DNA of 64,000 bases, taken from the NCBI GenBank assembly GCA_020850415.1, contig JADZER010000059.1:1-64000 (forward strand), given 5' to 3'. This document shows, piece by piece, positions 44,188-52,955 of this stretch (position 1 is its first letter; each line of letters opens with the position of its first letter). A program made the translations under genes and the position numbers. The stretch comes from Phycisphaerales bacterium. Its GTDB lineage: Bacteria; Planctomycetota; Phycisphaerae; Phycisphaerales; UBA1924. Under the pieces are notes generated by a model, which was given only the letters and a program-made list of their open reading frames with translations, searched no databases and was not told where the DNA came from.

Positions 44188-47100
44188 ATGAACGATCTCT
44201 CGCCCAACTCGAGGATGCTGAACGGGCTGATGACCGGGCTGCTCGGCCGGGAGGAGGCGATCGTCGATCGTTTGCGGGCGTTTCTTGCGCAGCACGCCGA
44301 CGCGAGGGTGAAGGCTGAGGAGCGGTTCGGGGCGGAGGTCTCGGGGGCGGAGAAGGCGTTCGCCCGCGCGCGGGCCCACGCCGACGAGGAGCTCGCGCGC
44401 CGGCTGGCCAAGGCCGAGCAGCAGCTGGCGGAGGCGGTGGCGGCACTCGGGGCCCAGGAGGCGGAGCGCGAGGCCCACTTCCGCGCCGTGGCGGAGGCCA
44501 AACGCTCGGGGCAGCTGGACCGCTACGAGCAGCGCGCCGAGCGGATCGAGAAGACGCTGCGGGAGTCGGCGTGGCTGGCCGAGACGGTGCTCGAGAGCGC
44601 CCGGCCGAAGCCCGGCCAGCAGTTCGAGGCGCTGTGCAGGCACCTGGAGAGCGGGCTCAAGCGGGTGGCCGAGGCGGAGGCGTTCGTCGGGGAGCTGTGG
44701 CTCGCCGAGGGCGCGAGCGCCGGCGAGGTTGACCCGGCCGCGCCCGACGGGGAGGAGGTCGGGGCGTTCGACGCGGTGAGCGAGCAGGCGGTGCGTCAGG
44801 CCGAGCGGCTTGATCGCCTGCGGCTGCCCTCTATGTTCCGGTCCGGGCTGGCGGGGGTGCTCGTTGTGGGGCTGGTCGGGGGCGCGGCGGTGGGGATCGG
44901 TTTCGCGACCGGGTGGGAGGGGTGGCAGGCCCCGGCGGGCGCGGGCGGCGCGGCGCTGGTGCTGGGGCTGGTGGCGTTCGGCGTGCTGCGGGCCAGGGCG
45001 CTGCGGTCGTTCGCGGCTGCCCGGGCCGAGTTCCACGGGCTGGCCGCCCGGGCCCGGGCGACGGCCGATGCTGTGCGGGACCGGGGCCAGCGGGACCGTG
45101 ACGAGGCGATCGCAGCGCTGGTGAGGCAGTGCCGGGGCGAGATCAGCCGCGCCGAGCAGGAGGCGCGCGAGGCCCGGGCGTCCCTCCAGCGGGAGCACAC
45201 CGAGTATCTCGACATGGTCGACGCGGAGTACCGGCGCGCGGGCGAGGAGCTGCGCAGCCGGATCGGCTCGGAGCGGGCGGCTGCCGAGCAGAAGGTCGGG
45301 GAGTACCGCGAGCACGCGCAGGCGACGCACGGCGGGGAGATCGCCCGGGCGGGCGCCGCGCGGGACGGGGCGGTGGCGGACGAGACGCGGGTGCGGGACG
45401 AGGCCCGGGCGCAGGGCGCGGGCTCGTGGGCGGCGGAGATGCGATGGCTGCGGGAGGAACTGGCCGAGATCTCCGGGCAGGCGGCCCGGGCGTGCCCGAC
45501 CTGGGAGCAGCGGGCTACGGGCGGGTGGTCGTTCGATCAGGGGTACCCGGTGTCCACGCGGGTGGGGGAGATCGTGGCGCCGCTGCCGTCGCTGTTCGGA
45601 GACGCGGAGGGGGCGCTCCCGGCCGACCCGGTGCTCCGCGATCTTGCGCCGCACTCGCTGGTCCTGCCGATCATGCTGGATGTCGCGCAGCGGGGCTCGC
45701 TGCTGGTGGAGTGCGACGCGGCGGGTCGGGACGCGGCGATCCGGGTGGTGCAGACGGTGCTGCTCCGCGTGCTGATCACGACGCCGCCGGGGCGGGCGAA
45801 GCTCACGATCTTCGACCCCGTGGGGCGTGGTCGGTCGTTCGCGGGGCTGATGCGTCTGGCGGATTTCGACGAGAGCCTGGTCGGGTCGCGGATCTGGACC
45901 GAGAGCCGGCACATGGAGCAGCGGCTGACGGACCTGACCGAGCACATCGAGAATGTGATCCAGAAGTATCTGCGGGACGACTACCCGACGATCGACGACT
46001 ACAACCGCATCGCCGGCGAGATCGCGGAGCCCTACCGGTACCTGGTGATCGCCGATTTCCCGGCGAACTTCTCGGAGGACGCGGCGGCGCGGCTGGCGTC
46101 GATCATCGACGCCGGGGCCCGGTGCGGCGTGTTTGTCGTGATGCTCGCCGACCCGGCGGGGAAGATGCCGCCGGGGATCGACCTGCGGGAGCTGCGCAGC
46201 CGGGCGATCGTGCTACAGGGGTTGCCGGGGGGACGGTTCTGCGTCGCGGGCAAGGCCCTGCGCGATCTCCCGTTCACGCCCGACGAGTCGCCGAGCGAGA
46301 CGCGGACGGTCGAGCTGCTCACGCGGGTCGGCGAGGAGGCCCAGCGGGCCGGGCGTGTCGAGGTGAGCTACGGGGTTGTCGGGCCCCCGGAGGATCAGGT
46401 GTGGTCGCGGTCCGGCGCGGAGGAGCTTCGGGTGCCCATAGGGCGTGCGGGGGCGACGAAGGCGCAGGAGATCCGCCTGGGGCGTGGGACGAGCCAGCAC
46501 GCGTTGATCGCGGGCAAGACGGGCTCGGGCAAGTCGACGCTGCTGCATGTGCTGACGACGGCCGCGATGCTGTGGCACGCGCCCAGCGAGGTCGAGTTCT
46601 ACCTGGTGGACTTCAAGAAGGGGGTGGAGTTCAAGCCTTACGCCTCGGGCGGGCTGCCGCACATCCGGGCGGTGGCGATCGAGTCGGACCGGGAGTTCGG
46701 GCTGAGCGTGCTGCAGCGGCTGGACGGCGAGCTGCGTCGCCGGGGCGATCTGTACCGGGAGCACGGGGTGCAGTCGATCGCCCAGTTCCGCGAGCGGTTC
46801 CCCGGCGAGGCGATGCCGCGGTCGGTCCTGATCATCGACGAGTTCCAGGAGTTTTTCACGGAGGACGACCGGGTGGCGCAGGACGCGTCGCTGCTGCTGG
46901 ACCGTCTGGTGCGTCAGGGGCGTGCGTTCGGCATCCATGTGCTGCTTGCGAGCCAGACGCTGAGCGGGGCGTACACGCTGGCGCGGAGCACCGTGGGTCA
47001 GATGGCGGTGCGCATCGCGATGAAGTGCTCGGAGACGGACAGCTATCTGATCCTGAGCGAGGACAACGGGGCGGCGCGGCTGCTCAGCCGGCCGGGCGAG

Positions 47101-48105
47101 GCGATCTACAACGACGCCAACGGCCTGGTCGAGGGGAACAACCCGTTCCAGGTCGCCTGGCTGTCCGACGACGAGCGCCACGAGGTGCTCCGGCACCTCG
47201 AGACGCTCGCGAAGCGCCACCAGATAGCCTTCGAGGAGCCGGTCTTCTTCGAGGGCAACGCGGCGGCGGACCTGGAGCGCAACCGGCTGCTCCGCCGGGC
47301 CGCGCGGGAGCGGGCCCGGCCGATCGCCCCGCTCGCGTGGCTGGGGGACCCGGTGTCGATCAAGGAGCCGACGGGGGCGGTCATGCGCCGGCGCGGGGGG
47401 TCAAACCTGCTGATCGTGGGGCAGCGGTCGGAGACGGCGGCCGCGATGCTCGCGTCGTCGGTCATCGGGCTGGCAGCCCAGCACGAGCATGGGGGCCCGC
47501 GGGCGCCCCGGTTCCTGGTGGTGGACGGGACGCCGGAGGACGACCCGCTCGCGGGGCGGCTGCACGGGGCGGTGACCGCCTTGCCGCACGATGTGCGGGC
47601 GGTCAGCTGGCGCGACGCGCCCCGGGCGGTGGCGGAGGCGCACGCCGAGATGCACGCACGGGAGGCGGCGAACCGGACCGACGGCCCGGCGGTCTATGTG
47701 GTGCTGCACGGGCTGCACTGGCTGCGGACGCTTCGCCGGAAGGAGGAGGACTTCTCGTTCAGCATGGACGCGGGGGAGAAGGGGCCGGCGCCGGACCAGC
47801 AGCTCAGGGAGCTGCTCATCGACGGGCCTCGGTTGGGGGTCTTCGTGCTGGCGTGGTGCGACACGGTCGGGAGCCTGACGAGGTCGCTGGATCGGCAGTC
47901 GATCGCGGAGTTCGGGAACCGCGTGCTGATGCAGATGTCGGCGAACGACTCGAGCATGCTGATCGAATCGACCTCGGCGTCGCGGCTGGGGCTGCACCGG
48001 GCGATCTTCTTCGACGAGGAGCGGGGGGCGGAGGAGAAGTTCCGGCCGTACGGGCTGCCCGAGCCCGCGTTTGTCAGGCAGCTCGCCGCCGAACTGCAGG
48101 CGTAG
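44188..48105 (+). CDS. FtsK/SpoIIIE (EssC/EccC-like) ATPase of the T7SS-like cassette
   Basis: The 1305-residue protein has an N-terminal coiled-coil region (to ~200) and two transmembrane helices (about 216-241 and 251-271). A second coiled coil (~275-430) is followed by ATPase-like modules. The first module (~500-) has GSLLVECDAAGRD where a P-loop would be. The central one is canonical: Walker A GKTGSGKST (776-784), YLVDFKKGVEF, and Walker B VLIIDE (880-885). The third (~1060-1290) starts with the degenerate loop GQRSETA (1078-1084). Two membrane helices plus tandem FtsK domains match EssC/EccC, the motor of type VII secretion, although N-terminal FHA domains are replaced by coiled coil. 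Start: ATG 44188; longer frames overlap the upstream gene. Confidence 0.85.
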   Translation: MNDLSPNSRMLNGLMTGLLGREEAIVDRLRAFLAQHADARVKAEERFGAEVSGAEKAFARARAHADEELARRLAKAEQQLAEAVAALGAQEAEREAHFRAVAEAKRSGQLDRYEQRAERIEKTLRESAWLAETVLESARPKPGQQFEALCRHLESGLKRVAEAEAFVGELWLAEGASAGEVDPAAPDGEEVGAFDAVSEQAVRQAERLDRLRLPSMFRSGLAGVLVVGLVGGAAVGIGFATGWEGWQAPAGAGGAALVLGLVAFGVLRARALRSFAAARAEFHGLAARARATADAVRDRGQRDRDEAIAALVRQCRGEISRAEQEAREARASLQREHTEYLDMVDAEYRRAGEELRSRIGSERAAAEQKVGEYREHAQATHGGEIARAGAARDGAVADETRVRDEARAQGAGSWAAEMRWLREELAEISGQAARACPTWEQRATGGWSFDQGYPVSTRVGEIVAPLPSLFGDAEGALPADPVLRDLAPHSLVLPIMLDVAQRGSLLVECDAAGRDAAIRVVQTVLLRVLITTPPGRAKLTIFDPVGRGRSFAGLMRLADFDESLVGSRIWTESRHMEQRLTDLTEHIENVIQKYLRDDYPTIDDYNRIAGEIAEPYRYLVIADFPANFSEDAAARLASIIDAGARCGVFVVMLADPAGKMPPGIDLRELRSRAIVLQGLPGGRFCVAGKALRDLPFTPDESPSETRTVELLTRVGEEAQRAGRVEVSYGVVGPPEDQVWSRSGAEELRVPIGRAGATKAQEIRLGRGTSQHALIAGKTGSGKSTLLHVLTTAAMLWHAPSEVEFYLVDFKKGVEFKPYASGGLPHIRAVAIESDREFGLSVLQRLDGELRRRGDLYREHGVQSIAQFRERFPGEAMPRSVLIIDEFQEFFTEDDRVAQDASLLLDRLVRQGRAFGIHVLLASQTLSGAYTLARSTVGQMAVRIAMKCSETDSYLILSEDNGAARLLSRPGEAIYNDANGLVEGNNPFQVAWLSDDERHEVLRHLETLAKRHQIAFEEPVFFEGNAAADLERNRLLRRAARERARPIAPLAWLGDPVSIKEPTGAVMRRRGGSNLLIVGQRSETAAAMLASSVIGLAAQHEHGGPRAPRFLVVDGTPEDDPLAGRLHGAVTALPHDVRAVSWRDAPRAVAEAHAEMHAREAANRTDGPAVYVVLHGLHWLRTLRRKEEDFSFSMDAGEKGPAPDQQLRELLIDGPRLGVFVLAWCDTVGSLTRSLDRQSIAEFGNRVLMQMSANDSSMLIESTSASRLGLHRAIFFDEERGAEEKFRPYGLPEPAFVRQLAAELQA

Positions 48106-48153
48106 CCGCTGGACTTGATCTGTTGCGGTCACCCCGCATGGAGCCCCGACTGC

Positions 48154-50199
48154 TCAAAGCCAGGGGCACCCCGCAACCCACTCGTTGAGGTACAGCAGGA
48201 AGTCTCCCGTGTCCACCTGCCCATCGCCATCCCAGTCAGCCCGCGTGTCGCCAACCGCCCAAATCCCCAGGAACGCCACAAAGTCCATGGAATTGATCGA
48301 ACCATCTCCGTTCACATCAACCGCACATGAGCAGTCGCCCACATCCACGACATGCATCCCGGCATCCATGTCAGCCAGGAACGCCAAGTCGTCGACCACC
48401 GCGACATCCCAAGTGTGACCCGGGGTGTCGAACCAACCGATCTCGATTGGGTGAGCCGGATCACTCACATCCGCGATCCGAAGCCCCCAGTCTCTGTCGC
48501 CAATGAACGCCCGAGTCCCCACGATGTCAATGCCTGAGACCCTACCGGGGGTATCGAGCGACCCGATGACGGAAGGAGCCGTGGGGTCCTCAACGCTGAT
48601 GACCTGCAGCCCCGCCGCGCCATCGGCGACGAAGGCCACGCCGTCCCGGACCACAACCTCGTATGCGAAACCTGGCGTGTCGATTGACCCGAGCAGCCAA
48701 GGAGAGGTCACATCGGAGACATCCAGCACCTGGAGTCCCGCATCGCCGTCCGCGACATACGCGATGGAGCCGACGAGTGCTATCCCCCAAGCCCAGCCAG
48801 GCGTGTCGTACGACCCCAGGAGCCACGGAAGGTCCGGTTCAAGGAGGACATAGATCTGAACGCCGCTCTGGCCGCCGGCGATGTAGGCGTGCCGATCATG
48901 AAACACCAAGTCTTCCGCGTTGTCGAGGGAGTCGTTCTGGCCGAGCAGCAGCATCTGAGATGGATCACTGATATCGATAACCTGCAGCCCGGATCCGTCG
49001 CTGACCAGGTAAGCTCGATCTCCTTCAAAGAAAACAGACTTCGCGTTCCCGTCGGTATTCTGGCTGTCCAGAAAGACCGGGGCAGCCGGATCGCTCAGGT
49101 CCAGGGCGTAGAGCCCGTGCGCGTCGTTGACCGTAAATACCAGCGAGCCAAAGGCTGTGACGCCGATCGTGTTGTAGGTACGGTAGAAGCTGCTCACCAA
49201 CGGGTGCGGTACGGCATGGCTCGTATCCAGCACCCGAAGTCCCGCGCCCTGATCCGCGAGAAAGAGATGTGAACCTCGCAATGCCACGCCCCACGCCGGG
49301 CCTGGGGATCCGAACCAGCCCGTTACCTCCGGAGAGAGCGGATTGCTGAGATCCACGACATAGACCCCCGACAAGTGGTCGGCGACCACCGCAATGCCGT
49401 GCTCTACCGATACATCCCAGGCCGACTCCATATCGGAGCAACTGCCCAGAACAGTTGGTGACAACGGATCGTGGACATCCACCACCAAGAGCCCGCCCAC
49501 ACCGTCGGCCACCAGGGCGAGACCATCGGCGATCGTGATGTTCCTGGCGTTGCCGGCCGTGTCCAAAGTACCCAGTAATGCCGGCGATGTCGAGTCGCTG
49601 ACATCGACTATTGCAATGCCAGCGGTGTTGTTGGCCATATATGCGGTCGAGCCCGCGACCGCCACGCTATACGTGGTGCCCGGTGCGCTGAGGGTGGCGA
49701 GCAGCGTCGGAGCCGTTGGGTCGCTCACATCCAGGATCTGCATTCCGAAGGGACCGTCCGCGACATATGCCACGCCATCCTGCACCACGACGTCCCACGC
49801 TGAGCCAGCGGTGTTGAATGAACCCACCGGCATCGGCGAAGTCGGATCCTGCACGTCGATGATCTGGACCCCTGCGGTAAGGTCCGCGACGAAGGCCAGA
49901 CCGTCGCGGACCGTCACGCCCTCCGAGCGACCGGGAGTATTCCAGGCGCCCAGCACCACCGGAGTCGAGGGGTCGGTGATGTCGAGTATCTGCAAACCTG
50001 CGTAGCCATCCGCGATATACGCGGTCGACCCGACTACTTCCACGGCGTGCGCTTGCCCAGGAGTATCCGCCGATCCCACGAACCCCCGGCCCTGACATAC
50101 GACCCCGTCGGCCAACGCCGCACACCCCATGCCACAGAGCGCCAGCGGCAATGCCAGGCCCAGGGAGCGCCCATCAGTGGTTCGACGATTTGTTCGCAT
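48154..50199 (-). CDS. Secreted LVIVD-repeat double beta-propeller with dockerin end
   Basis: The 681-residue protein has a signal peptide (LGLALPLALCGMGCAALA). Fourteen consecutive ~42-residue repeats follow with consensus WxVxVxGxxAYVADGxxGLQ then hDVSDPxxP and hLGxxDTPG, the last one truncated. Fourteen blades fit two seven-bladed propellers. It ends with two calcium-loop repeats, DVNGDGSINSMDFVAFLGIW and DWDGDGQVDTGDFLLYLNEW. It is exported, probably to the cell surface; ligand unknown. The second of two adjacent ATGs (50199) has the better distance (5 nt) to GGGAGG. The gene has visibly lower G+C and richer A/T third positions than its neighbours, and holds the only three ACGT sites I found in the window, consistent with recent acquisition. 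Confidence 0.87.
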   Translation of the reverse strand: MRTNRRTTDGRSLGLALPLALCGMGCAALADGVVCQGRGFVGSADTPGQAHAVEVVGSTAYIADGYAGLQILDITDPSTPVVLGAWNTPGRSEGVTVRDGLAFVADLTAGVQIIDVQDPTSPMPVGSFNTAGSAWDVVVQDGVAYVADGPFGMQILDVSDPTAPTLLATLSAPGTTYSVAVAGSTAYMANNTAGIAIVDVSDSTSPALLGTLDTAGNARNITIADGLALVADGVGGLLVVDVHDPLSPTVLGSCSDMESAWDVSVEHGIAVVADHLSGVYVVDLSNPLSPEVTGWFGSPGPAWGVALRGSHLFLADQGAGLRVLDTSHAVPHPLVSSFYRTYNTIGVTAFGSLVFTVNDAHGLYALDLSDPAAPVFLDSQNTDGNAKSVFFEGDRAYLVSDGSGLQVIDISDPSQMLLLGQNDSLDNAEDLVFHDRHAYIAGGQSGVQIYVLLEPDLPWLLGSYDTPGWAWGIALVGSIAYVADGDAGLQVLDVSDVTSPWLLGSIDTPGFAYEVVVRDGVAFVADGAAGLQVISVEDPTAPSVIGSLDTPGRVSGIDIVGTRAFIGDRDWGLRIADVSDPAHPIEIGWFDTPGHTWDVAVVDDLAFLADMDAGMHVVDVGDCSCAVDVNGDGSINSMDFVAFLGIWAVGDTRADWDGDGQVDTGDFLLYLNEWVAGCPWL

Positions 50200-50202
50200 C
50201 AT

Positions 50203-50394
50203 GACCTCCCGTCGGTCTCTGCCCGCCTTCACCAGCGTCCACGGAGTGAGCTTACCACCCCAGCGCCCGAGAGGCAACTTTCCATGCTCCCCCTGCCCGC
50301 TGCTCCCCGATGTATGCTCAACGCCTCACCCCAGCTCGCCGATGCCGACTCGCTGGGCCACGCACGGGGGTTAGGCAATAAAGGAATGTCAGCC
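50203..50394. promoter_or_regulatory. Divergent intergenic region between LVIVD and glycosidase genes
   Basis: 192 nt of moderate G+C. The last 40 nt contain ttaggcaataaaggaatg (50371-50388), an A-rich stretch that supplies the AAGGA site for the glycosidase start. No clear promoter boxes. Confidence 0.3.
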
Positions 50395-52554
50395 ATGCGC
50401 TGCTTCTCACGCCCGATAGCCTTGAGCCTGATCGTCGCCACACCCCTTGCAATCGCCCAGTCCGACTGGCTCATCGATCCCGCGCCATACGAGGCGTCCG
50501 TCACCGAGGGTTCGGGGCGGTCGTTCCTCCGGCTTGGGAACGGGCTCGTGCAACGGACCTTCTGGATCGGGCCCAACCTTGCCACCATCTCCCTGGACCA
50601 ACTCGCGACCGGAGAATCGCTCCTCCGAGCGGTCAAGCCCGAGGCGAGGGTGACGATCGACGGCCACGCCTACGACATCGGCGGCCTCACTGGCCAGCCC
50701 AACCACGCCTACCTCGATCCCGCCTGGATCGACGGACTGACCGCCGACCCCGACGCCTTCCGGTACACGGGCCACTCCACCGACCGGCTCTCCTCCGGGC
50801 ACCCAATGTGGCGGCGCATCCGGCACGCCGCCCCCAATACGCCGTGGCCCCCGCCGGGCGTCGCTCTCGATCTCCGGTTCGCGGCCCCGCCCGGGTCGCC
50901 TGCCGCGGGGGTGACCGCCACGGTCCACTACGACCTCTACGCCGGCCTCCCGCTCTTCTGTAGGTGGCTCACCATCACGAACGGCACGGATCGGCCGGTC
51001 ACCATCGACGCGATCACGACCGAGCTGCTCGCCGCGGTCGAGGCCGGCTCGTTCGTCGGGGCTGCGCCGGGACAGATGCCCACGCCGAACATCCACATCG
51101 AGACCGACTACTCCTTCGGCGGGGGCATGTCCGCGCCGGGGGCCAATGCCCATACCGTGCGCTGGGTCGCCGACCCTGAGTACCTCACCCAGGTCAACTA
51201 CGAGCGGCTCACGCCGTGCCTGCTCGAGGTCGGCCCCACCCGGGGCCCGGCCCAGACGCTTGCCCCGGGCGAGACCTTCGAGAGCTTCCGCACCTGGGAG
51301 CTGTTCCACGACTCGACGGACCGAGAGCGCAAGGGCCTCGCGGTGCGGCGCATGTACCGCACCATCGCCCCGTGGGTTACCGAGAACCCGCTGATGATGC
51401 ATGTGCGCTACGCCGACTGGGACACGGTGAAGAACGCAATCGACCAGTGCGCCGAGGTGGGGTTCGAGATGGTCATCCTGACCTTCGGTTCGGGCTTCGA
51501 CATCGAGAACGCCTCGCCGGAGTACCTGGCGGAGATGAAGCGGTACGCCGACTACGCGCTGAGCAAGGGGATCGAGATCGGCGGCTACTCGCTTCTCTCC
51601 TCCCGGTCCATCGACGCCGACAACAATGTCGTCAGCCCCGAGGGCGAGCACCCGATGTTCGGCAATGCCCCCTGCATCGGCAGCCCGTGGGGGCAGGCCT
51701 ATTTCGAGAAGCTCTACGCCTTCTACGCCTACACCGGGTTCATGCTCCTGGAGCACGACGGGTCCTACCCCGGGGACTGGTGCGCCTCGACCACCCACCC
51801 CGGCCACACCGGCCTCGAAGACTCGCAGTGGAACCAGTGGCGCACGATCTCCAACTTCTACCGCGTCTGCCGGGCCACGGGCGTCTACCTCAATGTCCCC
51901 GATTGGTACTACCTCGCCGGCTCGAACAAGTGCGGCATGGGCTACCGGGAGACCAACTGGTCGCTGCCGCGGGCCCAGCAGGTGATCCACACCCGCCAGA
52001 ACATCTACGACGGCACCTGGGAAAAGACCCCCAGCATGGGCTGGATGTTCGTGCCCCTCACCGAGTACCAGGGCGGCGGCGCGGCGGCCACGATCGAGCC
52101 GCTGGCCGAGCACCTGGACCACTACGAGCGGATGTTGGCCAGCAACCTGGCGCTCGGCGTGCAGGCGTGCTACCGGGGCCCCCGCCTGTACGACACCGAC
52201 GAGACGCGGGACATGGTGAAACGCTGGGTGGGCTGGTACAAGGCCCGGCGCGACATCCTGGAGAGCGACCTGATCCACGGGCGGCGCGCCGACGGGCGTG
52301 GGGTCGATTGGATGCTGCATGTCAACCCGGCGCTGGAGACCCGCGGCATGCTGGTCGCGTTCAACGCTACCGAGCACGAGGTCACCACCACACTCCGCCC
52401 CGACCTTTACTACACGGGCCTGACCGACGGGGCTCGTGCGACCCTGGCCGACGGGACGACGCTCGAACTCACCCTCGCCCGCGACTACACGGTCGGGCTG
52501 GAGCTCACGATCCCGGCGGGCGGGATGACATGGGTGGAGTTCCGCGAGCCGTGA
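50395..52554 (+). CDS. Secreted clan GH-D-like glycosidase (alpha-galactosidase-like)
   Basis: The 719-residue product has a signal peptide (MRCFSRPIALSLIVATPLAIAQ). An N-terminal beta-supersandwich (to ~330) carries FLRLGNGLVQRTFWI and LFCRWLTITNGTDRPVTIDA, typical of GH36-like proteins. A TIM-barrel region follows with CAEVGFEMVILTFGSGFD, GIEIGGYSLLSSR, and GFMLLEHDGSYPGDWC, whose Asp is a candidate nucleophile. A C-terminal sandwich closes it. The exact family is not certain; GH36 or a close relative is likely, implying release of alpha-linked galactose or similar sugars outside the cytoplasm. AAGGA 9 nt upstream favours the ATG at 50395 over the one at 50386. It diverges from the LVIVD gene. 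Confidence 0.75.
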   Translation: MRCFSRPIALSLIVATPLAIAQSDWLIDPAPYEASVTEGSGRSFLRLGNGLVQRTFWIGPNLATISLDQLATGESLLRAVKPEARVTIDGHAYDIGGLTGQPNHAYLDPAWIDGLTADPDAFRYTGHSTDRLSSGHPMWRRIRHAAPNTPWPPPGVALDLRFAAPPGSPAAGVTATVHYDLYAGLPLFCRWLTITNGTDRPVTIDAITTELLAAVEAGSFVGAAPGQMPTPNIHIETDYSFGGGMSAPGANAHTVRWVADPEYLTQVNYERLTPCLLEVGPTRGPAQTLAPGETFESFRTWELFHDSTDRERKGLAVRRMYRTIAPWVTENPLMMHVRYADWDTVKNAIDQCAEVGFEMVILTFGSGFDIENASPEYLAEMKRYADYALSKGIEIGGYSLLSSRSIDADNNVVSPEGEHPMFGNAPCIGSPWGQAYFEKLYAFYAYTGFMLLEHDGSYPGDWCASTTHPGHTGLEDSQWNQWRTISNFYRVCRATGVYLNVPDWYYLAGSNKCGMGYRETNWSLPRAQQVIHTRQNIYDGTWEKTPSMGWMFVPLTEYQGGGAAATIEPLAEHLDHYERMLASNLALGVQACYRGPRLYDTDETRDMVKRWVGWYKARRDILESDLIHGRRADGRGVDWMLHVNPALETRGMLVAFNATEHEVTTTLRPDLYYTGLTDGARATLADGTTLELTLARDYTVGLELTIPAGGMTWVEFREP

Positions 52555-52634
52555 TTCCGCCGTTGGCGGGCTGCAGTGACGAAGAGGCCGAGGCCCTGGG
52601 GCCACGGATGCCGACCACCCAGCGTCGCGATGGG

Positions 52635-52922
52635 CTACCGATCGACGAACCAGTCGACCGGTGCGGGGCTTTTGATGCCCTCGCGCCGGATGACCGTGAG
52701 GTAGTGGCTGAGCCGCTCCGAAAGCAAAGCCTCCGCCACCACCAGGTCATCGATCTCGAGGCCCGCCTCGCGCGTGCGCGCCAGAGCACTCCTGATATCT
52801 CGCGCGAGCGCGATCAAGCTATCGCCCTGGATCACAGAGCCGGGGTAGTGCCGGCCCGAGAGCTGGACCACCGCCAGGTTCGTGGTATCGTCCAGCACTC
52901 GCGCACTCGCACTCATGCCCAT
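52635..52922 (-). CDS. Small conserved protein of unknown function
   Basis: The 95-residue soluble protein has the pattern VVQLSGRHYPGSVIQGDSLI in its N-terminal half, followed by an amphipathic helix (LARDIRSALARTREAGLEID) and a helix LLSERLSHYLTVIRREG. The motif RxYPGxxIQGDSL looks familiar from planctomycete and other bacterial small proteins of the DUF6959 kind, but I am not sure of the family number. Two starts are possible (52922 or 52916). It lies 33 nt downstream of ispH on the same strand, so it is probably co-transcribed with it. Confidence 0.65.
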   Translation of the reverse strand: MGMSASARVLDDTTNLAVVQLSGRHYPGSVIQGDSLIALARDIRSALARTREAGLEIDDLVVAEALLSERLSHYLTVIRREGIKSPAPVDWFVDR

Positions 52923-52955
52923 GCCCTCCTCGCTTTCCGCGTTCTCCGCGGTGCG

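Noticed and set aside
45129..48188. A second long plus-strand frame (about 1019 codons) overlapping the FtsK-like ATPase
   Set aside because: It is a shifted-frame shadow: Gly/Arg/Ala-rich with no domain, while the other frame holds Walker A and B motifs.
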